Positions 33,439 to 42,293 of a stretch of 64,000 bases of DNA are shown piece after piece. A model generated the notes under the pieces. The model ran no database searches. It saw nothing but the letters and a program-made list of their open reading frames with translations, and was not told the DNA's origin. The stretch comes from JANXUR01 sp038229415 (lineage in GTDB: Bacteria; Acidobacteriota; Terriglobia; Terriglobales; Acidobacteriaceae), in contig JBBROM010000006.1 of the NCBI GenBank assembly GCA_038229415.1, forward strand, positions 124,001 to 188,000, in the 5' to 3' direction. A program made the translations under genes and the position numbers. Each line of letters opens with the position of its first letter. Position 1 is the stretch's first letter.

Positions 33439-36400
33439 AGCTTCAGCTTTAAGCCAATCTGCATTACGCGCGACCCTCCACCGCCGAGGCCAGGATTGCC
33501 CTGCGCGACGTCTGGTGTTTGCGTGATAAGGCCATTCTTGATCGGTTGGCCGTTGCTGTCCGTGCCGAACACGATGCCGTTGTTCGGCTGCGCGAAATTA
33601 GGATGATTGAAGATATTGAAGACTTCCATCCGCAGTTGCAGGTTGAAACGTTCGTATAGCCGAATATCTTTACTTAGTGAGAAATCAACGTTCTTGTACC
33701 CCGGTCCATAGATCGCGTTGCGGCCCAAGTTGCCGAAGGTTCCATCACCTGGCTGCGTAAATGCCGCTTGATTCAAGTATCCCGTTGCAGGGTTCCAGTT
33801 ATTGACGATGGGATTGATACCCGCCACCACGTTCGGCCTCTGGTTGAAATAAAACCGGTTGGTGTTGTCGTTCGACGTAATCACTGGAATCGGCCGCCCC
33901 GTCTGCGCCGTAATAATAGAGTTGAGATTCCATGCCGAACCCCAGCGCTTGCCCAACGCGCCGATCTGCGGTACAGCGTAGTTCAGGGCAAGCGTGAAGC
34001 GTTGACGTGTATCAAAGCTGGCTACGCCACGCTCCGCGCGCAAGTTAGTGGAATCTTGCGGAAACGCCACTTGCGATGCAAAGTCAATGCCGTCAGAAGC
34101 GTCGTCAATTACCTTGGACCAGGTATACGAAGTGAAGCCGGAAAGCCCATGATAGCCCTGCGCCCGCACTGTGGTCTGCATACCATGATAGATAGATGCG
34201 GCAATCGGCGCTAGTGTAGCTATGTTGTTGTAGTTTGGGTTCGGATAGTTGAAGAATCCGTCAGGTTGATTTTGGTCGTATAAGCGAACCAGATGCGTCC
34301 CTTTGCTGCCCACATAGCCAACTTCCAGTGCCAGCTGGTCGCCCGCCAGCTTTTGTTGCACGTTAACATTCCAGTTCTGTGTATAGGGAGTGTGAAACTT
34401 TAACGGTGTGGCGAAGATATTGGGCGGGTTGGACGAGAGCGAATACACAACACCGGATTCCGAGCCGTTGAATACGCTGCTATTGAAGTCCAGCGCATTC
34501 ACCGGCTTTGACGTAACGCCTGGATTTGTTGCAACGCCAGCCGAGCTCGTGAAGTTTGCAATGAACAAATGCTGCGGCACATAGTCGTAGTAAACTCCAT
34601 AGCTGCCACGCAGCACGGTGTGTGGAACCAAGCTCCACGCAAAGCCGATGCGGGGGCCTAAGTTCAACTTGTCGGCTCGGTAGACTGAGTCAAGGCCGTG
34701 TGTTCCCACCTGCGCCAGGGTACCAATCCGCAGCGATATTAGAGAGCAAATTATTCTTCTCGGTCAGCGGGCCAAAATATTCCCGCCGCAAGCCCGCATT
34801 CAAGGTGAAGTTAGACGCCAGGCCGAAGTCATCCTGCACGAACGTACTGCCGCCGTTGTTATAGGTAGTGCGGTTGGTGTCCCCTGTAAGCGCGAGTGTA
34901 AATACTCCGCCGTTTATGCCCCCAAGATAAAAGTCAGCCAGTGTATCTACAACTGGGTTATCTGCATATCCATTGGGGAAGAAGTTGATAATTGAGCGCT
35001 CCAGATTGTCGTTAAAGTTCACGATAAAAGCCCGCCTGAACTCGCCACCGAACTTCATCGTGTGACGACCATGAATCCAGGTAAAGTTGTCAAGTATCTG
35101 GTAGGTCTGGCTGGTTCTGCCGCGAGGAACGCTGAAGCCTTGCGCGCCTAAGTTTTCTATCGGTACGCTAAAGTCAAACTCCGGCAGTCCGACCTTACCA
35201 GTGCCAAAATCCAGACCTAGCGACTTTGGGTCTACGAAGTTCCCGTTATTCGGGCTGGCATCGAGTGAGGAGAACGATGTCTTGTACCGGCTGTAGCCGA
35301 AGCGTAGCTCATTCACTCGGTACGCCCCCAGGGTGGAAAGCAAACTGACCGACGCCACTTGCACTTGCGCGGGCGATGTCTGCGAGAAGCGGCCGATTCG
35401 CGAGCCTTTGCCGAAACTTCCCGTGGCACCTAGTGGGAATATTTGATTGCTGCTCGCATAGGCATAGCGGCCCGAGAGTTGCTGGTTTTGCGAAAAATTG
35501 TGATCTACTTTACCGATGGCGCTGCCCAGGTCGTTCTTGTCGTTCACCACGCTGGGTACGACCCCGGTGTCACTGGATGGATAGAAATTGAGGATCGTCT
35601 CAAGGGCCGGGTTGATCGTCGCCAAACCGTTATCAAGAGCGATCTGGCGCGCCTGGTTGCGCTGTGCGGTAGTTGGAACCAGCAGATTGAAGTCAGACCC
35701 TACCCGCTCTCGCTGGCCTTCGTACGCGCCGAAAAAGAACGTCTTGTCGCGGACAATTGGTCCGCCCAACGACCAACCGAAGTTATTGTTCACAAAGTGC
35801 GTTTGCTTACTACCGGTGTTGAAGTAGTTGTGAGCATCGAGCGCGCTATTGCGGTGGAACTCAAACGCTGAACCGTGAAATTGGTTGGTGCCAGACTTGG
35901 TAACAACATTCACCACTGACCCGCTATTACGACCATACTCGGCACCAAACTGCGACTGTAGGTTAAACTCCGCGATAGCGTCAATCGGCAGCAGCGACGC
36001 AGGTGCGCCCGTGATACCGACCTGATTCAACGCCGAATTATTAAAAAAGGGATCATTGTTGTCTGTGCCATCGAGCGTGTAATTGTTGGAGCGATCGCGA
36101 TTGCCATTGATGTTGAACTGACCAAAGCCAGACTGCGTTCCCGCTACACCGGAAGGTTCGACAGTGGCCCCGGGAGTAAGTGCTACCAGCTTAGTGAAGT
36201 CACGACCGTTGAGGGGCAACTCGGTGACGAGTTTTTCGGACACCACCTGGCCGAGAACGTCGCGCGTGGTTTCGACGAGGGGAATGGTATCTACGATTGT
36301 GAGTTCGACTAGGTCTGTGCCCGCAAGTTGCTGGACAATATCTATCGCACTATCAGTCCCGACTGCAACCGACACCTTGCCCGCAAACTGCTGAAATGAT

Positions 36401-36669
36401 TTTACAACCGAGACAATACGGTAGTCGCCTGCTGGCAGCTCAACGATTCGAAAGCTACCCTCGGAATCGGTGGTGGACGATCGCTTGAGTCCTGTCGAAA
36501 GATTCTCCACAGAGATCGCGGCCCCCGGAATCACGGAGCCGGTCTTGTCTGTAACATGGCCACTGATCGAACCGCGATAGCTCTGCGCCAACCCTGGCTG
36601 CACAGCGAGTGAAATCGCGAACCCGAGAATTGCAATCGTCCTCAATAAAGAGCTATGGCCCCAGTTCAT
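33435..36669 (-). pseudogene. Oar-like TonB-dependent receptor, split by one frameshift
   Basis: Two overlapping frames form one receptor: 34690-36669 (N-terminal 659 residues) and 33435-34709 (C-terminal 424). The first has a signal peptide, a carboxypeptidase-regulatory beta-sandwich ('ISGHVTDKTGSVIPGAAISV'), a plug ('LPLNGRDFTKLVALTPGA') and early barrel strands. The second holds the remaining barrel and ends 'MQIGLKLKL'. The shift is near 34709-34735, where GCGGATTGGTACC leaves the frame and TTGGTACCCTGGCGCAG would continue in the other. Everything else is open, so a recent indel or assembly error is as likely as a dead gene. ATG 36669 has AAGGA upstream. It lies 38 bases after the SAM enzyme gene, so probably the same transcript. 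Confidence 0.85.
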
Positions 36670-36707
36670 AAGCACGTCCTTACTAGTAGGAGAGTTTCAG
36701 AACACCA

Positions 36708-37643
36708 CTATTTCTTTGCTGGAATTTCTAACGTCTCCGGCAGTTTTACTTCATAGATGTTCGCTGCGGACCGCTGGTTCACCGAAAACCCCAAGTGCCC
36801 GCGCGAGTCTATGTAGAACAGTGGCTTGCCCACTTCCACGTCGCTGAATGTCTTCATGAATGGCGCGGAAAGGTCACGGCTGCCCAAATGGAAACTCACT
36901 ATATCGCCCAACTTGTAACCCAACTTCTCAAACAGCTCGCGGTCTACGTTCGTTACCAGGTTGCCGAAAGGCCCGTCGGTCGCGATTACCTGTGCGTGCA
37001 AGCCGCTCGCGTTCACAGTTGCTTCCGGCAGGTTCAGCCGCACTAAAGTTTTCACATCTAGCTCAGGCCCTACTTTCACCCAATCGTCGCCACGGGCAAT
37101 GCGAGCGCCAACTGGCGAGAAGATATCGCGTCCGTGGAATGTGGACGACAGCTTCGCCCCGATCATCCAGTCGCGATTAGTAATTTCGCGGGCCGCCACA
37201 ATCGGGTCGTGTTGATCCACCAGCGTGATCAGGCCGTTATCCGGCAGCACAAAATAATGTCCGCTGCGCGACTTGAGCACCACGGCCTTGCGCGTGCTGC
37301 CTACGCCAGGGTCAATCACCACTACGAAAACGGTGTTCACAGGAAAGTAAGGCGCTGCCCCCGACAGGAATCGAGCGCCATCCACAATCGAAAATGGCGT
37401 CACCTGATGCGTCAGGTCAATCAGCCGCAGATCGGGCGTAAGCGTGAACATTACACCCCTACAAAGCGCCACCGAATCGTCAATCACGCCAAAGTCCGTC
37501 ATGAATACTACCGTCGGCGGCTGCTTTGCGGGGGTGGGCTGCGCCATGCCAGCCACCGTGCTCAATGCAAGTGCCACCAGCATCAGCTTGAGCCAGAACG
37601 GTGCCGATTTCGTCACACGTTGCCCCTCGAGGGGAATTGTCAT
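36708..37643 (-). CDS. Exported SAM hydroxide adenosyltransferase family protein (DUF62)
   Basis: A 311-residue protein with an N-terminal signal peptide (hydrophobic 'LKLMLVALALSTVAGMAQ', residues 19-35) ahead of a complete SAM-hydrolase/halogenase fold. The start of the fold is 'VVFMTDFGVIDDSV'. The conserved hydroxide-forming triad is present: Asp111 in 'VVVIDPGVGS', Arg118 in 'GSTRKAV' and His170 in 'TFHGRDIFSPVGA'. Family members hydrolyse S-adenosylmethionine to adenosine and methionine. AAGGAG lies 5 bases before the ATG. Export is odd since SAM is made in the cytoplasm. The neighbouring purine-nucleoside genes would use the adenosine. Lipid anchoring is not evident. Confidence 0.88.
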   Translation of the reverse strand: MTIPLEGQRVTKSAPFWLKLMLVALALSTVAGMAQPTPAKQPPTVVFMTDFGVIDDSVALCRGVMFTLTPDLRLIDLTHQVTPFSIVDGARFLSGAAPYFPVNTVFVVVIDPGVGSTRKAVVLKSRSGHYFVLPDNGLITLVDQHDPIVAAREITNRDWMIGAKLSSTFHGRDIFSPVGARIARGDDWVKVGPELDVKTLVRLNLPEATVNASGLHAQVIATDGPFGNLVTNVDRELFEKLGYKLGDIVSFHLGSRDLSAPFMKTFSDVEVGKPLFYIDSRGHLGFSVNQRSAANIYEVKLPETLEIPAKK

Positions 37644-37786
37644 GTTTCTCCTTCTACGTACCTGAAAATATAAGCCTTCAGATTAAATGTCTTGATGCGG
37701 AAACTCAAAGTCTTGCGGAGACGCCAGGCAGTGGTCGCAGCATATAATCGGGTCGTCGTCAGTCATTTCTTGCTGGAGGGTTCGTC

Positions 37787-38179
37787 ATGTCCGTCATTCC
37801 TGAAAGTCATCTCGACTTGATGCAAAAGCCCGCCTTTGCGCATCTCGCCACCATTCGCGAGGATGGCACGCCGCAGGTCACGCCCGTCTGGTTCGACTAT
37901 GACGGCGAGTTCGTCCTCATTGATTCCGCTGAAGGTCGCCTGAAGGATCGCAACATCCGCCGCGATCCACGCGTCACCATCGAGATTCAGGATCCCGCAA
38001 ACCCCTACCGTTATCTTGAGATTCGCGGCAAGGTCGAGGTCGTTACCACCGACGGCGCGAACGACATGATTGATAAGCTCTCGATGAAGTATTTGGGACA
38101 GGCGAAGTATCCTTACGCGCGACCGGGCGAGGTACGCGTGCTTTACAAGATTCGTCCACTGAAGGCGCATGGAATTTAG
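37787..38179 (+). CDS. PPOX class (F420/FMN-type) oxidoreductase
   Basis: A 130-residue split-barrel flavin/F420-binding protein. The start 'HLATIREDGTPQVTPVWFDY' and 'DRNIRRDPRVTIEIQDP' are typical of the Rv1155-like PPOX family using F420 or FMN. The C-terminal 'PGEVRVLYKIRPLKAHGI' completes the barrel. The cofactor cannot be fixed from sequence. The gene overlaps the start of homoserine dehydrogenase by 11 bases, so the two are translationally coupled. Confidence 0.85.
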   Translation: MSVIPESHLDLMQKPAFAHLATIREDGTPQVTPVWFDYDGEFVLIDSAEGRLKDRNIRRDPRVTIEIQDPANPYRYLEIRGKVEVVTTDGANDMIDKLSMKYLGQAKYPYARPGEVRVLYKIRPLKAHGI

Positions 38180-39236
38180 CGTGCACACCGGCAAGCATGG
38201 AGGGGGCGGTGCGTCGGCTCGAACTTATCGCCTCGCGTTTCTCGGCCTCGGTAATGTGGGACGAACCCTCGTTCGCCTGCTGATGGAGCGCGAGTCGCGT
38301 CTCCGCGACGAGCGCGGTATCGAGTGGATCATCACCGGCGTGGCCTCGCGGCGTCTCGGCTGGCAGGCGGACGCTTCTGGGCTTGATCGAACGGCGCTCG
38401 TGGAGGGCGACATCCGCGCAAGCACTGGGCAAATCATTGCTTGCGATGACGTTGACGACTGGCTCTCTGCGACGAAGCCCGACGTCGTGTTCGAGACCAT
38501 CGCGCTCGACCCGCATCACGGCGAGCCTGCGCTTAGTTATCTTCGCGCGTCCATGCAAGCTGGCGCACATGCGATATCCGCCAATAAGGGGCCGGTGGTT
38601 CACGGCTATGAAGAACTCACCTCGCTGGCTGCGGCACAGGGTCGCCGCTATCTGTTCGAGTCCGCTGTGATGGATGGTGTGCCGATTTTTTCGCTATTCC
38701 GTGATGCCATGCCACTGGCCGAGGTGCGCGGGTTTCGCGGCATTCTCAACTCCACCACCAACGTGATTCTCGGCGGCATTGAAGAAGGATTGTCATTCGC
38801 CGATTCCCTTGCGCGCGCGCAGGCGGCTGGCGTTGCCGAAGCCGACGCGTCGTACGACATTGAAGGCTGGGATGCTGCGCTGAAGACTGCTGCTCTCGTT
38901 CGCGTACTGATGGGCGTGAAGCTGGAGTTGAACTCCATTACCCGCGAAGGCATCGCTGAACTTTGCGCACATCCGGAAGAGATTCGCGCGGCTCGCACTG
39001 CGGACACACCCTACAAGCTTGTCTGCGAAGCGAGACGAGTTGGCAATTCCGTTTTTGCTAGCGCGCGGCCTGAAAAACTGGCGAGCGACGATCCCCTTGC
39101 GCGCGTCTCCGGCACGTCCTCCGCCATTCAGTTTGAAACAGACGTGCTGCCCGGACTTGCACTCTACGAGCTCAGTCCCGGGCTCGAAATCACTGCGTAC
39201 GGTCTGCTCGCCGACTTTCTGCGGGCGGTGTCTTAG
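38169..39236 (+). CDS. hom: Homoserine dehydrogenase
   Basis: A 355-residue enzyme reducing aspartate semialdehyde to homoserine. The Rossmann start 'RLAFLGLGNVGRTLVRLL' is at residue 20. 'ISANKGPVVHGYEEL' holds the Lys of the nucleotide/substrate region near residue 140, and 'ESAVMDGVPIF', 'GILNSTTNVILGGIEEG' and 'DIEGWDAALKTAALVRV' follow. There is no ACT domain, so no built-in threonine feedback. It is far from thrC/thrB (59-62 kb) although it feeds them. The first 18 residues are a Gly-rich arm. Confidence 0.92.
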   Translation: MEFSVHTGKHGGGGASARTYRLAFLGLGNVGRTLVRLLMERESRLRDERGIEWIITGVASRRLGWQADASGLDRTALVEGDIRASTGQIIACDDVDDWLSATKPDVVFETIALDPHHGEPALSYLRASMQAGAHAISANKGPVVHGYEELTSLAAAQGRRYLFESAVMDGVPIFSLFRDAMPLAEVRGFRGILNSTTNVILGGIEEGLSFADSLARAQAAGVAEADASYDIEGWDAALKTAALVRVLMGVKLELNSITREGIAELCAHPEEIRAARTADTPYKLVCEARRVGNSVFASARPEKLASDDPLARVSGTSSAIQFETDVLPGLALYELSPGLEITAYGLLADFLRAVS

Positions 39237-39257
39237 CCGAGCGGCACTCTTGTGGGC

Positions 39258-39322
39258 GTGTCATCCTGAGCGGAGCAGTAGTCTCTCGCGAGCGAGAGAC
39301 TACTGCGGAGTCGAAGGACCCC
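39258..39322 (+). repeat. Hairpin repeat, third copy
   Basis: The same 65-base element as at 7138-7202, with identical ends GTGTCATCCTGAGCG and GAGTCGAAGGACCCC. The middle forms a perfect 14-bp stem (GCAGTAGTCTCTCG / CGAGAGACTACTGC) with a CGAG loop. Relative to the 7138 copy at least three base pairs differ by changes on both sides. Confidence 0.85.
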
Positions 39323-39393
39323 TACTGTATCAACCTTTCCGCTGCAGGGTGCAGCCCCGATCCTCCGCTGTCTCCCTCATTTATCATTCCCAA

Positions 39394-40671
39394 GTGAACA
39401 CTACAAATTCCTTCCCTATCGCCTGGGTTCGCGCCCAGTTCCCCGCCCTCGCACAGTCTGTCAACGGACATCCCGCCGCTTTTCTTGACGGCCCGGGTGG
39501 CACACAGGTGCCGCAGCAGGTCATTGACGCCATCAGCGGATACCTGACGTTCAACAATGCGAACACGCAGGGTGCGTACCCCACCAGCCGCAACACTGAC
39601 CTGATGATCGCAAGTGCCCGTTCCGCGATGGCCGACTTTCTTAACTGCGACGCCGACGAAGTCGTCTTCGGCGCGAATATGACGGCGCTCACTTTTATGA
39701 TGAGCCGCTCCCTTAGCCGCGAGTGGGGGCCAGGTGATGAAATCGTCCTCACTTATCTCGACCACGACGCAAATTTTTCTCCGTGGAAAGCGCTAGAAGA
39801 AAGGGGCGTCACCATCCGCGTCGTCGAGGTGAATCACGCCGACTGCACGCTCAACATGGCCGACTTCGCGTCGAAGATCAACGCCAATACGCGGCTCGTC
39901 GCCGTCGGCTATGCGTCGAATGCGGTCGGGACGATCAACGATGCGCGCGAAGTGATTCGGCTGGCGCATGCCGTCGGCACGCTCACGTATATTGACGCCG
40001 TCCATTACACGCCGCACGGAGTGATTGACGTGCGCGCGCTCGATACTGATTTTCTTGTGTGCTCCACCTACAAATTTTTCGGGCCGCACATGGGCGTGCT
40101 TTACGGCAAGCGCGAACACCTAAAGCGACTTACGCCCTATAAAGTACGACCGCTCACCAACAATGTTCCCAATCGCTGGGAACATGGCACGCTCAATCAC
40201 GAGTGCATCGCTGGCATTACCGCCTGCGTGGATTATCTCGCCGAACTCGGCCGTAAGATTCAGCCAGCTGTAGCCACGCGCCGCGACACCCTGCTCGCCG
40301 CCTACACCGCCATTGAGCAATATGAGCGCGGACTGATGGAACGTTTCCTGTCCGGTTGCGCGGCCATTCGTGGATGCAAGGTGTACGGCGTCACCGACCC
40401 AGCGAAATTTGCACAGCGATGCCCGACGATTGCACTGCGAATCGAAGACGCAAGCGGGGCTAACCGGCCCGGCTGCTCACCGCTCGAACTGGCGTCCAAG
40501 CTGGGTGAGCAGGGCTTCTTTCTGTGGGATGGCAACTACTATGCCATGAACCTCACCGAGCAACTCGGCGTGGAAGCCAGCGGCGGGTTTCTGCGCGTTG
40601 GCTTAGTGCACTACAACACGGTGGACGAGGTAGATCGCTTGCTGGCAGCGCTGCGAGAGATCACCGAATAA
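39394..40671 (+). CDS. Cysteine desulfurase-like aminotransferase class V protein
   Basis: A 425-residue PLP enzyme of the cysteine-desulfurase-like VC1184 subfamily. 'YLDHDANFSPWKAL' near residue 125, 'YIDAVHYTPHGVIDVRAL' near 205 with the PLP-ring Asp, and the Schiff-base Lys in 'CSTYKFFGPHMG' near 228 are visible. 'RWEHGTLNHECIAGI' and 'LRVGLVHYNT' close the fold. The family assignment does not prove sulfur release; substrate is unknown. The start is probably GTG 39394 (weak ribosome site); the frame runs further up to 39019 but overlaps the previous gene and the repeat. Confidence 0.87.
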   Translation: MNTTNSFPIAWVRAQFPALAQSVNGHPAAFLDGPGGTQVPQQVIDAISGYLTFNNANTQGAYPTSRNTDLMIASARSAMADFLNCDADEVVFGANMTALTFMMSRSLSREWGPGDEIVLTYLDHDANFSPWKALEERGVTIRVVEVNHADCTLNMADFASKINANTRLVAVGYASNAVGTINDAREVIRLAHAVGTLTYIDAVHYTPHGVIDVRALDTDFLVCSTYKFFGPHMGVLYGKREHLKRLTPYKVRPLTNNVPNRWEHGTLNHECIAGITACVDYLAELGRKIQPAVATRRDTLLAAYTAIEQYERGLMERFLSGCAAIRGCKVYGVTDPAKFAQRCPTIALRIEDASGANRPGCSPLELASKLGEQGFFLWDGNYYAMNLTEQLGVEASGGFLRVGLVHYNTVDEVDRLLAALREITE

Positions 40672-40739
40672 CACGTAAGCCAAAGCCCACGTCTTTCAGG
40701 GTTCGACTCTCTATAAGTGGAAACCGCGAGGAACGCGCG

Positions 40740-42088
40740 TTATTGAGGTGTAACCTGAAATACAGTCCCACGGGACGAGGCTCCTCCCGTGAATGTGACA
40801 CCGAACAAGGTGCCGTCGGCACCTACAAAGAGGCCGTATGGACCATTGTCAAAGGTACATCCATCGATGACTCCGCCGCTTTGCAAAGAGTGCACCGTGC
40901 TGTATGTCCAGGCACCGCGAGCAACGGCAGGCTGGGCTAGTTCGTATAATGTGCCGCACGAATAAGTGGGGTTCGGTGAAGTTAACCCATAAAAATTGCT
41001 TGTCCCCCGGTTAAGCGCCAGCCCTGGTAGAAAACCACCTCCAGCGGGCGGCGAAGAATATAACTCATCAAATTGCCAGACGGTTTTGGTGAGGGCTGGC
41101 GGAGAGAGTCGATAGATTGAATCTGCGCCTGTTGCACTTGAATAGGTAGTGCCGAATAAGTGCCCGCCCTTATCCCTGATCATTTCGCTGTACGGATACT
41201 CCGATGCGAAGGAATAAAGCACGCTCTCAGACCAAGCATCGCCAGATACAGGTGGTGTGAGCTCAAATACCGTGCCGGAGCCATTTGTACCGCCGCCGCT
41301 GGTGGTACCATACAAGTTGCCCGATGAGTCTAGGGTTAAGCCAAGATTGGCAGCGAAGCCGTCCGCTGGCCCGCCAAAACTGTGCAAAGTAGTCTTAATC
41401 CATGTGCTGCCCTGCGATGAAGCTTGAAGACCGTTCCGCTGTAGTCGTTACCCGGAGCGAAGTACGTCCCGCCATAAAAGGTATTCCCGTACAGGGCACC
41501 CTTGGAGTCCACTACAACTCCTCCCCCTGGATAGAAGCCATCAGAGCCACCCATAAAGGTGTACATGATTCGATAACTCCAAGCACCTCCCTGAGTGGTT
41601 GGGGGTTTTAGCTTGAATACAACGCCGCATCCAGATACACATGAGTTGTTGCCACCGGAATAAGTGACACCATAAAGATTTCCAGCTTTATCAATGGCTA
41701 GCTGCCCAAAGGGGCCAGTACCGTCCCCACCAGGTGTGAAACTGTGGATTACGGTTTCCTTCCATGCGCCGCCCGGTGAGCTAGGCGGAGAGAGCTGAAA
41801 CACTGCGCCCCTCTGGTTCGCGCCACCGATGCTCCCTGTACCATACAAGTTGCCGCCTGTGTCCATAATTAGGTTGCCGGAGGGGTACCCAGTGTCTGGC
41901 GACGTTGCAAAGTCGTAAAGCGTGCTGTAGGTCTGCGCCGTCAAACTGGCGGAATCGATGCATGCCCCAAAGATTATCGCCAAGAGAATCGCCCATACTA
42001 TTCGTCCGTGCGAAGCTGACTTTCTGTTGGGGCGTAAGACACGCATTGCGACAAAAGCCTGTTGCAAAATTACGTTGGCGACATTCAC
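40740..42088 (-). pseudogene. Secreted GloVer-repeat protein, split by one frameshift
   Basis: Two frames make one protein: 41336-42088 carries a signal peptide ('WAILLAIIFGACIDSASLTA') and repeats of the form GNLYG-x-T-x-GG-x-GVVFKL-x-PP; 40740-41387 continues them, e.g. 'SGNLYGTTSGGGTNGSGTVF'. The repeats match the GloVer tandem-repeat family of exported acidobacterial and planctomycete proteins. The frame breaks near 41420: after 'SGTVFKL' adding one base would restore 'SQGSTWIKTTLHSFGG'. No other stop is present, so a single-base deletion or sequencing error is likely. AAGGAG precedes the ATG at 42088. Confidence 0.8.
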
Positions 42089-42293
42089 AGGAAACTCCTT
42101 GAATCAGCGATTTGCTTGCGTGACAGCCCCGGGGAGGGTACTCAAAGTATAATCCGACGCTGCCACCTACGCAATCGAGGATTTGCCCACTTCCATCCTC
42201 AACGAATTCGCTCAGCGCGCTGACCTCGCTTTTGGAATGAATCGGAATGCGCCCCTTCCTGCACGCCTCACCCCTTTTCCTTTATCCTTAAAG

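Noticed and set aside
33435..36669. Two separate receptor genes
   Set aside because: The first lacks the barrel end and the second lacks signal and plug; together they make one receptor of normal length in two frames.
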